Below the pieces are notes generated by a model, which searched no databases, was not told where the DNA came from, and worked only from the letters and a program-made list of their open reading frames with translations. Positions 8,851 through 21,640 of a stretch of DNA of 64,000 bases are shown here, in pieces. Origin of the DNA: Siphonodentalium dalli (Eukaryota > Mollusca > Scaphopoda > Gadilida > Siphonodentaliidae); the NCBI GenBank assembly GCA_032622095.1, contig CP136067.1, forward strand, positions 94,044,707 to 94,108,706, in the 5' to 3' direction. Each line of letters starts with the position of its first letter. Within the stretch, counting starts at the first letter, position 1. A program made the translations under genes and the position numbers.

Positions 8851-10213
8851 TAGTCCAAGTCTTCTCGTACTAAAACCGGCTAAGATATTGGGATGGAGGT
8901 GCCGGTCTTTAGTCCGAGTTCCAGGCCCATGCATTCTTATGACACGACTTAAGCGTTAGTGACCCGCTCAAATAAAACCACAATTATATGAAATAAAATA
9001 TCACAATTGCGACAATAAACGGATATTTTCCGCAGAAGACATGCTATTTGATCTGAAACCCACATCAGTTGTGAATTGAAAGCGGTAATTTAATGCGAAA
9101 AGAGACATTTACCGCAATGTTTACAAATTTTTAAAAGTATGCGAACTCAGTTGACCTCGCGAACTGTGTTCGGCATTTTCCGTTGAAAATATTCCGTAGA
9201 TTTTCGACTGACAATGCAAATTACGATGAATTCTCCATTGTAATCGTAATTATGTGTGTCAATAAATAAAAAATAAATAGATTAATTAAACATTGAAGAT
9301 ATAAATGTAATACATTAAATAAATTACGGGGAATTACAACCCTCTCAAAGTTTAAAACAGTGTAAACACAACGACCATTAGAATAAATAATATGGTGCTA
9401 CATTTCCCACATTTGGTGGACTTCAGTGAAATTAAGATATATACTAAGCGAACAGAGCAATATACTGCTCTTGTTAAGCACACAAAAAATCAAACAAAAT
9501 TTGTATAAATTTTTAACCTTAAGTTTGAAAAGTCCCACTAAAACGGAAGAACTATATTTCGAAACTGTGTGATTCGGTTCTCCGATTATTTTATCAACAC
9601 AAAACTCAAAATGCACATGGATGAAAATCACACGCATGGCAAGTCAGACACAAGAGTTCTAATTTGCTCCAATTTTGACAAGTTGCTTGCGAAAATTGTC
9701 AACAAAACTACCTTTCTGATCCTCCATTATGTCATTAAGTTTTTAGTGCGGGAATTGTTCTCAAAGCACATTGGAAACTGGACTTTGCGGCGATCGGTTT
9801 TCGCTATTTTGTTCGGAAAACCCCGCGCTATATATAGAAATGGAAACTAGAATACTCAGAACAAACACCGGACAATGCCGAAGTTCTTCGGAACCTGAGT
9901 TCGGCTTTCAGTTAAGTAAACAAACAGAAAAAACAGCGATGTTGGTGACAATCAACCGGAATATTCTATGCGTAATTTAACATGAAAGTTAGATTATTAT
10001 ACACCATTATGACCATAAGATGTCTCTCTTTCCGATGTATATAGCATATGTATTGATTCATTAGGTAAATCGAGTAAAATACACCACAGATTCCCACCAC
10101 AGATCGTGGGCGTAACTCGTGTGATAGGATTGGTATAGAAGCGGGCTTGGACTAAAGACCGGCACCTCCATCCCAATATCTTAGCCGGTTTTAGTACGAG
10201 AAGACTTGGACTA
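8851..10213. mobile_element. Non-autonomous MULE-like element, 9-bp TSD
   Basis: Termini TAGTCCAAGTCTTCTCGTAC and inverse form near-perfect TIRs of at least 65 bp. The element is flanked by an exact 9-bp direct repeat GGTTTCCAC (8842-8850 and 10214-10222). A 9-bp TSD with long TIRs is typical of Mutator-like elements. Total length is 1363 bp. The interior is AT-rich; open stretches around 9569-9980 show no transposase motif, so I call it non-autonomous. Confidence 0.85.
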
Positions 10214-10222
10214 GGTTTCCAC

Positions 10223-11696
10223 TAGGGTAAAAATATTGGTTCCATTGAATACGAATGGCCGACGATGGTTCGGCTAGCCATAGGTGATTTGTTTTATTTT
10301 AGTGTCCAGAAAACCTCATTTCCTTGCACCTGGGGAGATCTAGATACATTTTCTAAGTAAAACATTCATTGAAATTTGAGACCAGGAATGAAATAATAGA
10401 TGCAAGTAATCACATACCGAACTAGTATTCTTTTACATATTTTCAGCACACATATGTACATTATTGTAATTGCAATTGGCCACTACAAACGCAAGCTTAT
10501 CATAGTTAATGAAAACCTATGGAAGTAAGACACGTTATATTGAGGTGCCCAATCAGGATATATAGAAAATAGATCACACCGACATCAATGGAATCTTGGC
10601 CGAGACGAGAACAAGACTTACAAAATGTAATGACTTCCTTGTTAGTATGTTACCAATGGCAAACTTAAGAAATAAAATGCTTGTCTTTACGTGTACATGT
10701 ATTTGCCCACACCGTTATATTAGAGAGAAAGAATCCCTTGGGCCGAGCTAACCTGGGGCGTGCTAGCCCAGGATGAGCTGGCCCAGGTAGATTGGGCCGA
10801 GTCGGCCCTGGGACAAGCTGGCCCATTTCCTCATAATTCATCTCAAAGCACCGAAGAACGCCCGGTAGTTAGAATAGCAGTCACATGACCTAATATTTGC
10901 CAATATCCCAGTCCCGCAATCGCAATAATGACAATAAAAATAAATTTGATTTTCATGTACAAACATTTATATAGGTTACATAATATTATTCCCAAATGCG
11001 AATGATAACAAGTCAGGTAGCAGTCATGGCTACAATACAAACAGGTCAAGTATGACATGTCTATTTATAAACAATGAGAACTTTTTAGTTCACTGTACTG
11101 TCATCTGTCAAGTTGCCAACATGTGGCTTATTACCATTCGTGTAATACAAGTTTTGTCTGTGTAAACATTACGTGAGTTTACCATACAGTTAATACAGAA
11201 AATTATCATTATATCTTGTACATATTATGGTGTAAGCAATGACTATAAAGTCATAGGTTGAAAATAACAGTTATCCGGTTATGATCGAGTTACACGTTGG
11301 GGGTCATTGCAATTAACAGGCTACAGAAATAGGTTGACCGTTTCAGCAGTAAACACTTCCAAACAATGACCAATAAACTCCAAGAAAAGTTGTAATCAAC
11401 TAGTTTAATCAGTAGTTTTCATATTGAAACTCATCCAATACTATGCATTTATTAAGTCATAAATAAGTAGCAACATATTTGAAGTTGCGCAGATTGATGT
11501 CCAAACATGCACCGGAGGGTTTGTGTTTGTAACAATTTGCGGAGTTTCCTAATTCTGACGCAAACAAGCAATATATGGTTTTGCACTAGTCAAATGTATC
11601 TGTGGGAATTGCCAGACATCATTATGATGCTTTGATATTGTGGCATTTTTTAAGAAACTGCAGGCTCCGCTGAAAATTTATTTGACAGGTAATGCA
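10223..11696. other. Intergenic, no gene recognised
   Basis: Mostly AT-rich single-copy-looking sequence. At 10740-10830 there is a short GC-rich imperfect repeat built on GCTGGCCC/GGGCCGAG, similar to sequence at 8720-8800. No coding signal on either strand. Confidence 0.5.

Positions 11697-11740
<44 letters not shown>
11697..11740 (+). repeat. Poly-G tract of 44 bases
   Basis: An uninterrupted run of 44 G. The downstream context (TAGTAAAAAATTTGCTGGAA) also occurs, inverted, next to a C13 run at 15788-15800, so the G-run is probably part of a dispersed repeat. The true length may differ because of sequencing error. Confidence 0.8.
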
Positions 11741-11741
<1 letters not shown>

Positions 11742-13287
11742 AGTAAAAAATTTGCTGGAAGGTATGCCAGGGTGGATGGGTGGCCCGAGGGGCAAAAAAT
11801 GCGTTTTTTACACCCTCATGCAAATTTTTTACTAAAGACCTTTTGTGCCCTTATATGACATTTTTAACAGTTTAAAACAAATTATAACTAGAATGCACTC
11901 ACTGGAGCTGCCTATACTTGCGCCCATCACACATTTGGCATGTTGTGTGGTGTCTTGCCAACAACAGATTGAACCACGGGTGCTGGCCCCTCGTTTGAGA
12001 GATTGATAACAAAAATCTAGATATCAAATCTCTGTTCATCCATCGCTGAAATAGTTGTGTGTACGGACATAATATCTCTGTTATCTCAATTTGATCTACA
12101 CTAGTTACACTAATGATAGTCTTAGTAATACATACGAGTTGTTTGACATATTAATATAACAATATAGACATCGTTCATATGAAGGGTGTGAAGACGATTG
12201 GTTGCCGACGATGCTATATTATATGCCAATTGGGTTAACTTACTAGTTTGACTAGAATGATATAAAGTGTGTATGCCAGTGGCAAAAACCATCAAAATAA
12301 TTTACAAAATACCGACACAATTAAATAAAGGAAACGGGATCATTGGTTAGTCTTTGATTAACAATGTGTCAATGTGAACATGCCCTTAGCGACTGATCTA
12401 CAGACTTCGGGAACATATCAAAATGTCTATTGCGTTTGAGAATGAGAAAGCTTGTTTTCCCAGTTAATTAATAAGGCATTTTAATAATCCATGTTTCCAC
12501 ATTCACATTTTCAGTGCAATTGTTTTTTGACCGGACATGATTTATATGCACCAGGATCTTTCGAAAATGTTTTGAACTTTCCAGAAATATGTTCGCACCT
12601 CACAGTCACTGCGGAAAAAAAAAAACGATTCCGCACGCATCTTTTAGACTGATCTCAACTCATTTCCTCGAGTTTCAAGATATATAAAATAGGCTTCTAA
12701 TGGGTATGTACTGTTGCCGACGTTTGTTTTACATGTAGTATATATATTTATAATAATCAAACACGAAGTTGTTGGCAGATGGAATGGTTTAGCCTGTCCG
12801 TGTAATACGAGTCTTGCGCGCCCATGTAGCTTGTGACGTCCTGATGTGCGTCGTGACGTCATGGCGTCTTGATCGGTTTCCAGAAAGAAATAATTCAATA
12901 TTGTTCATTTATGAACGATTTATTACCAAAATAAAACCAGATAACAATGCAAATTAAGTAAATATGTGGATTTAAATTACAATTGATGCAACCATTTCAT
13001 ATTAGCGCGGGTTCATTTTTTACAATATGTACTTCCGGTATGACGTAACTTATTCACGGAAGGACAGACATCCGAGCCGAAAACATTACTTGCGTCCAGC
13101 ATGGACTGGCGCAAGTAATAATTTATAACTGCAAAAACACCATATTTATGTTACTGGAACCTCATATGGGCCTTAGGAGAGATGACATTAAGCTATATGG
13201 CATGTTGCATTTGGGGCGGTGGGGTGAAAAAATTCCTTCCCGACACCCTTCGGAAAAAAGCTTCGAGAAATGTAAAACTGAAATATA
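11741..13287. other. Intergenic, no gene recognised
   Basis: No repeat family from elsewhere in the window and no convincing coding stretch. Just after 12830 there is a short GACGTC-rich patch (GTGACGTCCTGATGTG) that is locally GC-rich. Confidence 0.45.
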
Positions 13288-13500
13288 ATAACTTGTCTTG
13301 ATGTAACTAAAGCCAAGATCATTGTGTGCATGGAAAAAGAGCAACTGCCTCAAACATTAATGTGACTATCAATGGCTAGAATATAACTGTCATCACACTG
13401 TTCATCAGTGCATCAAGCCAATCAGTGAAATATTTGCATGTCTATCAACTCATATGATCTGTTACTCTCACAACACCTAAAATATCCAAGTCTGGCATAG
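13288..13500 (+). repeat. Direct repeat, copy 1 (partner 15026-15232)
   Basis: About 200 bp shared in the same orientation with 15026-15232, for example ATTAATGTGACTATCAATGG and ATCCAAGTCTGG. By eye the identity is roughly 85-90%. The repeats are 1.7 kb apart. They lack obvious TG…CA ends, so I do not call them LTRs. Confidence 0.7.
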
Positions 13501-14772
13501 CAGTGCTGGCCTTATGAAAAATCTGCAGGGGCTAAAATTCGCCCTCGCCAAAATACTTTGCAGGGGCTAAAATATTTTGCAGGCCAGGGGCAATTTCTGT
13601 TTTATGGGGTATTTATGTTGCAACACATGAAATACAAGTAAACTGACATATATGTCATATTGCATATAACTTATTATGTGGTAAGTGATAATATTTAAAT
13701 TTAATTTATTTATAATCATATATTAATTGTGAAATTATCAATGAATGTTGTATAACTTATTAATGTTTAATAAAGTACTTTTATAAATGTTATACCATGT
13801 CTTGCATATATGGTATTGTTGTGTTTGTTCCTAAATGCCTGATCCAAGTGACCTAATGGTTAACCAGAATCAATCAATCATTATAATATATTTATATCAT
13901 ATATTACATACTGTTATAGTACTGTATAATACATGTATGAGGTGACATCATGGTAAAATATTATTGTAAGTTAACCAGAATACATGATCTGTCAATAATC
14001 TGGATGCATGCATAGGCCTACGTGCAGGCGTACTAAGATAAGAATAAGCATAGCTGCATACAGTAGATTTTCCAAAAGTCGCATAGTTGTATGTATAGGC
14101 CTACACAGACTTTGAGAACAAATGTATTCAAATTAATAATAGGTAGTCCGTATATAGGGCCTAATTTCATATATTATCTGAATCAATCGGAGCAATGACA
14201 CAAATTACTAGTAGTGGTACCATTTTGTTATCGAAATTGATTTTGAACTCAACTGTAGCCTGTAGTCTGAATGTTTAAAACAATGTATACACAGCATGCT
14301 TTGATGTGTGTAGCAAGCGATCCAATGAGTGTGTTACCTTGGTCACCGACATGGTCCGATTCACACTGGGGCATGCAGGTAGTTAGTAAGGCCTTATAAA
14401 TTGCAGGTGTGTTTCACACTCTGCGGTGTTTAGATAGGAACCTGGCTAGTCGTGTCTTTATGTGATGAACAATGCATGATTATGGCATGTGAGAGGAGTT
14501 TTCGCCAGTGGTCACAGCTAGTGTTGTTTTATTAGGATCGTACTGTGAACACAATACAAATTTCAAAGTTAGGTCATGTAATTGTCAGTCTGTCACTGGT
14601 GACAGGTGTGTAGCATGGTTTGGCCTAATTAGATATACCGGTGGTAGCCGACTGTTAACATAGCATGTGTCTCCTGCTTCAAAGATGCGATGTCGCGTTG
14701 CCTTATATGTTTTCAAACGGATAACTCATCAAAATTACGACTGCAAAAGTATGTTGGGCAGTGAATGTTGCG

Positions 14773-14853
14773 CGAGCGATATATCGCCCACGCCAAATTG
14801 AAATTGCGCGGGCGACGCGCGAGCGATAAAATCGCTCGCGCCATATTGCCAGG
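14773..14853 (+). repeat. GC-rich GCGCGAGCGAT hairpin cluster
   Basis: GCGCGAGCGATATATCGCCC is followed by GCGCGAGCGATAAAATCGCT and its inverse CGCTCGCGC. The result is a strong local hairpin in an otherwise AT-rich region. A diverged relative may be the CAGGGGCTAAAATTCGCCCT segment at 13528-13600. Confidence 0.6.
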
Positions 14854-15025
14854 CCTGCATAGTGAGTGACTGTTTGTCATTTATTATAACAGAGGTTGCT
14901 CCGGTAGACTAACAAAAGTGTTAAGGCATAATGCTAGATAATGGGCTGGTTGACAGACTAATCGGAAATGGTTAGAAATTAATGAATTGTGTGTATCCTG
15001 TACAATGACCTAAGTTTGCATATAT

Positions 15026-15232
15026 AAGTAAACTTGTCCTGATGCAACTAATGCCTAGATCATTGTACGCATGGAAAAAGAGCGAGCAACTGTCTCAAAC
15101 ATTAATGTGACTATCAATGGGTAGAAAATATCTGTCATCATGATCAGTGCATCAATCCAATCAGTGAATTATTTGCATGTCTTTCAACTCAGATGATCTC
15201 TCACAAGACCGAAAGTATCCAAGTCTGGTATA
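15026..15232 (+). repeat. Direct repeat, copy 2 (partner 13288-13500)
   Basis: See 13288-13500. The downstream sequence differs: here the hairpin-free repeat starting CTATATATATAAACGAGTAG follows directly. Confidence 0.7.
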
Positions 15233-15249
15233 GTGCTGTGACTGCTTGT

Positions 15250-15810
15250 CATCTATATATATAAACGAGTAGGATCTGTCCGGAGTTTTCTCTCAGACCC
15301 CTGACCGAGTTCAACCAAATTTGGTGTGGTGATTCGGGGTACCCTGGCGGATGTTATAATGGTATTAGTTTTTCAAAATTTTTATTTAAAATAAATAAAA
15401 TAAAATTGGTTTTGATAAATTGAGCAAGGAATTCAATCTTAAAAAAAAGTTTATTAAAACAATATATATAAATCAAAATGTTTCAATGACCAAATGTGCT
15501 TGAAGCGCACAAAGGGGCCGCCGCTAACTGGCGCTAAGTGAAGGGTCTGTCTAAGATCAAAAAGTGTGCGAAGTCCAACAAAGGGGGCCATGCACAGGTA
15601 TCTTTGATGCTGAATATAGGCTCCCAAAGGATTATGCGATTTTAGACCAATTTTAGTGAAATTTGGGGGGTGGGTGTAACAAAATTGGGACTAAAAAATA
15701 AAAAAATTTGCAGGTTTGGGGTTGGTGGGTCCTCGAAAATGCCAGATGAAAAAAAAACGCCATATCTTCCTGCAATTTTTTTTACTACCCCCCCCCCCCC
15801 TGGCCTGCAT
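15250..15810 (+). repeat. Dispersed repeat with relatives at 19640-19800 and 11690-11770
   Basis: The first part (GAGTAGGATCTGTCCGGAG … CAACCAAATTTGGTGTGGTG … GTACCCTGGCGGATG) recurs at 19650-19770. The end (15755-15810, with C13 and AAATTTTTTTTACTACCC-like sequence) is the inverse of the poly-G context at 11690-11770. No coding region. Confidence 0.6.
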
Positions 15811-16347
15811 GGGCCTCATGGGTAATGGCTAGTCCGCAAAACTGACTTTTATTATCAGAGCATAGCTCCATATTCGAGAGCGTCTAGCTCTGTTTGAATA
15901 GTTGGGTCCACCAACTAGGGTAAATTGGTAATCCGTAATGCCTAATGCCGTAATGGCATGAGATTGCATGCACATAATGATCTGATATATTTCCGAAGTG
16001 ATAATACAAATGGGTAGCTATATATCGTTCGATAGATTGCTAGTTATATCATTATATAATGTTATTATACTGTTATGAGGCAGTAGTATTTGTACCAAAT
16101 GTGAAATTGATAACAAAACTGTCTGAAACTGCAGTTGTGAAATGTGAAATAAACAAAAACCGGAAGTTTATATTTTACAGAGATTTCAACGAGCACGTCT
16201 TTTGAAATTCCGTAATAGTACCCTGTAAACTCAATTACTTAGTAACGTAGCTAATGATGCCGCATGTATAATTATATATACATTATGGCTTATTTTAACA
16301 ATATCACAAACAAAACATAAAAGTTGCTAAAACAAATACAATATATA

Positions 16348-16528
16348 ATATACATGTTATCTCTGCAGTGAATTGATCTGCGCGAAGTATCACGTCGAGT
16401 TGAAGAGGTCAGATCGCTGGATCAAACGAGCCACCGCAGGCGTCGAGTTTGATCCAGCGATCTGACCTCTTCAACTCGACGTGATCATTTCGCGCAGATC
16501 AATTCACTGCAGCGCTAACATGTATATT
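16348..16528. mobile_element. Hairpin MITE with ~75-bp near-perfect arms
   Basis: Arms TACATGTTATCTCTGCAGTG … TTTGATCCAGCGATCTGACC form a near-perfect inverted repeat around a short centre (CGAGCCACCGCAGGCG). No exact TSD was recognised. It is the only copy in the window. The arms contain CTGCAG, GATCTGCGCG and ATCACGTCGAG. Confidence 0.75.
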
Positions 16529-18185
16529 ATTTGACAATCTTTTTTATTTAAAAAGCACAATTTATGTCATTAATTATGAAATGAAACCACATGTAGGCCA
16601 ATAGCTAGTAACAAAAATAAAGAATGAACTGTTTTTGTATAATAAATCATAAATAATCCTGATTTTTACGGACACGCGCAGTAGGCCATATGCGAGATAG
16701 AGAAGGGTGGTATGGCATCGGATCAAACTGTAGCTGATCCGATGGTTGGGAAATGATCTCTATACTATAGCGGTGTTGGGGAAAGAATATAAAAACGATA
16801 GTCATATAATATATATACATATATATATCTTTCTTTTTTTAACCTCCTAGTCCAAGATTATTTAATATCATAATTATTCAACAGCACAGTTTTAAATATT
16901 TAACGCCCCTAAATTTCATCGTGTGTATTTTTATTCGTGTCGAAGTATTCGATTTTTTTTAATCTGTTATTTTCCACCACATTGCATATTTGGCGACCTT
17001 GCAAAAATTCCAATGACATTCTTCCAGAAATATATGGACATGCACAGACGCCATCGCAAGTGTTCTAAAGGTCATGCAATGTCGCAGTTTGCTATGACTT
17101 TGCATGGCTATCAGCTATATAGTGCTATCGCAAATTAACTTCGGAATATAGCTCCTCACAAAAGCCGAACATAACCGAATGAAGTTATTGTCACAAGGCT
17201 CCAGTCACATTCATATCCAGCTTGTCTAATTCCATGCTTTATATGGCGCGAAATCGCCATCGCGTTCGTGACTAAACTTTCGACGTCATGCTCCAAAATT
17301 AACTTCGTTTATCAACTTATAGTCACCTGGACTGGATATAGTGTTGCAAGCGGCAAATTGTGCCTTCTACTTCTCCAAATTTAATTGTTAATAGCTGACA
17401 CTGTCGGGTCAAGGAAATCAAAAAATTGACATTTTATAGATGACTGATTTACTTAAATTTCTAGTCTATTACTATTAGTACTAATACTATTGTATTAGTG
17501 ATTACATATCAGCAAATTTAGTTTTCAACGACTTCAGGCTCAGCCTCACCCTCACCCACTCACGGTGAGTGTGACTCGGGTCAAATGCAATTCTAGCCAT
17601 CTACAGACCAGTCGACACACAGATGAGAGAAACATATGAAGCCCAGTGAACTGGTAACTGACAAAGTGAGTCAATTAACTTGGTGAGTGAAGGAAAAGAA
17701 GAACATCTCAGATTTGGTCTCGGCACATTGCAGAGTATAGTGACCGGTGAGAGGATATGCTTCCAACTTTCCATCTATTAATTATGTTTCCTGTGATGGA
17801 CAGATTAAGTTAAATATAATAATTATAATGCACCGTTAATAACGCCATTAACGGTGATTTGTTTTAGCATTCTCACATATTAAATATTTCATTATTCTAA
17901 CACTGTGTTCTCAGTTTAAACCTTAAGCATTAAGCGGAAGCTCGGTCAGCATGGCTAGCATCTATAGCGGCTATTTCAGTATTTGTGGAAAAATTATTAA
18001 ATATAGCCCTGCATGCGTACTTGCTATTGTCGTCTTGACGCATTGGATTCATCTGTATGCTAAACATAATAATTCCAGACCAAGCTGGTCGAACTGTCAT
18101 TACCTAGATAGTTCTACATGACTCTTGAGGCAATCCCAAATGGTCATATAAATGTTTTATGAACTTTAATCTGGTAGCATTTTCT
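16529..18185. other. Intergenic, no gene recognised
   Basis: AT-rich. A TA-rich microsatellite lies at about 16803-16832. No recognised repeat and no coding signal. Confidence 0.45.
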
Positions 18186-18937
18186 TAGACCATGCTATGA
18201 AATCTCTATTCTAGCTAGTAGCTATGCCCGTCGAGAATTATGTATTCCATAACAAACTTTTTGCTGTTGCGATAGGGAAGTTTGTAACAATGATAAAACA
18301 GTACAGGTAATAAATTATAAAATACCTGTTCCTTAATAATGTGTCATAGAATGTGAAGTTCAACTTTGAAATTGCAAGATTTAAGTGACTTTGTGGTTGA
18401 TTTTGCTTTGCGTCACTTACAATACATGCACTCGTGTAATTCCTCCCGGGCAATAATTTAAATGTTTATATACTATCAGATGCCTAACAATAGTGTCAGC
18501 ATGTGCTGCATGATTAGTAAGTTTGGATAAAATTCTCAACGATCATTAAATGATTTGGCATAGAGACATATATAGTATTAAATTAAAATAGAATTAAATA
18601 GATGAAAATTTCCATCACTATTATTAATTTCAGCCTAAGTCTCCACTGACACTATTATTGACCATCACAATGATTTGACACCTGAGAGTACGATATCAGC
18701 TCACAAAATTCACAAACAAGCATGCAATCTCGAGCTGGGACCACTGTGAAGTAGATTATTGAGGAACAAGTATTAACAATAAAGTGAAATATATTCCCTG
18801 CTTGTTTATTCAATGTTAAAAAGTTCGCTGTCAGAACATAAAAAAGTTCCCAGGTTGTTGTACAGTGCAATTGGTGTAATATGGTCTATAGTAATCTCCA
18901 CGGTCATAGCTAGTGTAGAGATTCATGACATGATCTA
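18186..18937. mobile_element. Diverged MULE-like inverted-repeat element
   Basis: The ends TAGACCATGCTATGAAATCT and inverse of TAGATCATGTCATGAATCTC match those of the 532-bp element at 37665-38196. An internal segment (CTGTTCCTTAATAATGT) is shared too. The flanking 9-mers (GCATTTTCT and TTATTTTGT) agree at only six positions, consistent with an old insertion. Confidence 0.6.
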
Positions 18938-19613
18938 TTATTTTGTTGTGGTTCGATAGTCTGTTATATATCGAAATATAGTATCGTTGCACGTGGTATT
19001 GTCTTTAATAGGCCATGGCCTGGCTTTTAATGTGAACTCCGTAAACGTACATATATATATGCGCGTCTGACTAATAAGTAGTAAATGTATAGGAAACGCC
19101 CGGAACATACCAATATTGCACAATGACATCAGTTTGTTTGATTTAAATTATTTATCCACTCCAGCCCCAAAACAATAGTCATTTGGCAAATTATGTCATT
19201 CCTTTTCGAAGTGCCTATCATCTACTGAAGGTGGATCCTACCATGCACAGGCCCGAAATTGTGTCTCATTGAGTCATTGTGCCCACCTCATGTAACTCGC
19301 TGAAAGTCAAGCATACATAAATATCTATACATAAATCAGATGAGGCTATAGATGTGAAATATGCACGAATTAAATTAATTAATGTTGTCTTGAAAATTGG
19401 TCGCTGGGCTAGATTCAACCTTCACCAGATGATAGCCATTTTTACCAGATATAGTAAACATGTGGATATTGGTCTGGAAATTAGAAAAAAATGTTAGAGG
19501 CAATGTTTCACCCTGCCCCGGCCATGTCTAACTGTGCCCCAACTTCCCATACATCTGGTGCTGCAATATATGCTCGTGCAAATATGTTCATATTAGACAT
19601 AAATATTCACATA

Positions 19614-20217
19614 GGTTCATATTAGACTTATTTGATTATGAAAAAGGCCAAGAGAGAGTAGGATATGTCTGTCCTTCCATCTGTCTGTCCGTATTTTCTC
19701 CCCGACTGCTGGTCCGATTTCAACCGAATTTGGTGTGTTGATTTTGGGTACCCTGGCGGAGGATATAACGTCGTTAGTTTTTTTTTTTTTTTTATTTAAA
19801 TAAAAACAATGAAAAGTAACACTGGAAAGTTAGTATTCAGGCACCATGTCATCTGTGGGGGGTGTAACATTCTACTAACATAACCGAAAATCAGAAGCAA
19901 ATAGACCGCTTCATCCCAAAGAAAAAGACGTCTGAACTAAGCTCAAAAGTAAATATTTACTTCCAAATTCGGGACGCAACTATCGGCGATAAACTTACGA
20001 AAATTATTTCGCCATCGAGAGTCACTGCATTTCATTAATATATAAGAAAGGCGGTGTGTTATCAATTTGGATATAATATTTGTAAAATATAACTACTTTG
20101 ATGAAGATTATTGAATATTCACCATTTCAATTTGATCACCCTACTGGAGTGTTTAAAATCACTTTACATAAACTCACTATGGGCCCATTTCAGAATCAAA
20201 TAAGTCCAATATGAACC
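19614..20217. repeat. Inverted pair GGTTCATATT(A/G)GACTTATTTG
   Basis: GGTTCATATTAGACTTATTT at 19614 is matched by its near inverse at 20191-20217, and again at 20351-20377. This could be a TIR element interrupted by the dispersed repeat at 19650-19800. No TSD found. Confidence 0.4.
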
Positions 20218-20662
20218 AAGTTGCATGAGGATATGTAAATTATGTTGCAGCAAATATGTGCGCTCTTTATATAATTATGTGTTTTCACTGTGGCCCGAGC
20301 CATCCAACGGAATAACGGGTATAAGTCCACTATGGGCTAAATTGGGCTTATTCCAGAATAAAATAAGTCCAATATGAACAGATCTATGCCAATCCCCCGA
20401 CGCCGAATAAAGGCTCCCTTCGGGAGCCCGTGAAGGGAGGGGAGATCAATGTTACATGTACATCAGTATGGACACAGCAGGGGAATATATTTTTTATAAA
20501 CATTTTTGTTTTGTATATATATATATACGGACAAATCCTTGATATGATGACTATAATTATGTTGTCCAAAGTTGTATATACATGTACATGTAGACCGACA
20601 TCTCCGTGCTATGAGAAATGTAATTATTTTGCAAAGTTGCCAAAGCACCGCCAGAGCGGGGT

Positions 20663-20683
20663 GGGGGGGGGGGGGGGGGGGGG
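20663..20683 (+). repeat. Poly-G tract of 21 bases
   Basis: An uninterrupted run of 21 G about 280 bp upstream of the proposed HAT1 start codon, in an otherwise AT-rich stretch. Confidence 0.8.
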
Positions 20684-20772
20684 CGAGCACTAAGATTAAC
20701 AAAGACGTGTTCATCTCAATTTTATTCCAGTACCTGAGCTCTCATTCAACATACAGTGAAAAACGGAAGTCA

Positions 20773-20812
20773 GCAACAACAACAATAGCAACAACAACAA
20801 CAACAACAACAA
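20773..20812 (+). repeat. (CAA)n microsatellite
   Basis: About 12 imperfect CAA triplets roughly 155 bp upstream of the proposed HAT1 start codon. May lie in the promoter or 5' untranslated region. Confidence 0.8.
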
Positions 20813-20966
20813 TTCCATTCTTATTTGTATATATACAGGATATTGGCACTCTCATGAATGAAACGCACCGACACCTGAATAATTATGTATCTATTACACC
20901 TTGGGATATAACGGAATCTGAATGACGACTTTGGTTGTTCCGTATTTTTAGAAAACTGATTTTGAA

Positions 20967-20973
20967 ATGGCGG
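20967..20973 (+). CDS. HAT1: HAT1 coding exon 1 (ATGGCGG, seven coding bases)
   Basis: ATG GCG G is followed directly by GTAAGTA. Joined to exon 2 it gives MADITIAKNELDDFKSSAND, matching the short N-terminus expected before the HAT1 N-terminal domain. The phase (one extra base) fits the exon 2 acceptor exactly. With so little sequence, chance is a real possibility, and another first exon elsewhere in the upstream 3 kb cannot be excluded. Confidence 0.6.
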
Positions 20974-21203
20974 GTAAGTATCAAAAACTGCATATGACAG
21001 TTCAATATTGTTATTTGTGAGCAAAGGACGATACAGATAACCGGCAATGAGTAGTAAGATTACTAGGAAATCTGTTTATTCTGACTATTCCTGTCATTGG
21101 TTTTAAATTTATCATTAAAATGACTTAAAAAATGGAAACAATTTATTCCGCAGTTTTCTTTTTCTCAAAATTTCTGTCAACAGTATTTGTCTCACTGACT
21201 CAA

Positions 21204-21640
21204 CAGGTCTAGGTGAACCACCGATCGATCTATAATAGCCCGATCGGACTAAAATAGACCGATGGGGACTTTAACAGCCAGCATGCATCTGCGATAAGTG
21301 GAGCACTTTAAAATTGTTCTATGTCGACTATGAAAGTATGATGATGATTGTTCAACCAATACTGACCAATACTTTGAACCAGGCAATACCAGTACTTTGA
21401 AAACAAATTAATTCTTATTTCTTAATCTTATGAAACTTGAAAGACAGAATAATTATTTATTGAGAATATTCAATATAAACATATGTACAAAACTTAAAAA
21501 AAAACAATTTCAATATTAAAGAAATTTAGAGTTACCTCTCTTACAACAACGAGCACTGTGTTGGGAACACCAATCAACCTATTTTTATTTTTTAGCAAGA
21601 TCGGGCTATTATAGATCGATCGGTAGTTCACCCTGACCTG
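21204..21640. mobile_element. TIR element with CAGGTC ends and CTCAA flanks
   Basis: Left CAGGTCTAGGTGAACCACCG and right inverse of CAGGTCAGGGTGAACTACCG extend as TIRs of about 42 bp (through ATCTATAATAGCCCGATC). They are flanked by CTCAA at 21199-21203 and 21641-21645. Total 437 bp, no coding region. The superfamily is unclear from a 5-bp TSD. Confidence 0.7.

Noticed and set aside
9569-9980. Possible transposase or host gene in the 1363-bp MULE-like element
   Set aside because: Short overlapping frames without catalytic or zinc-finger motifs in AT-rich sequence.
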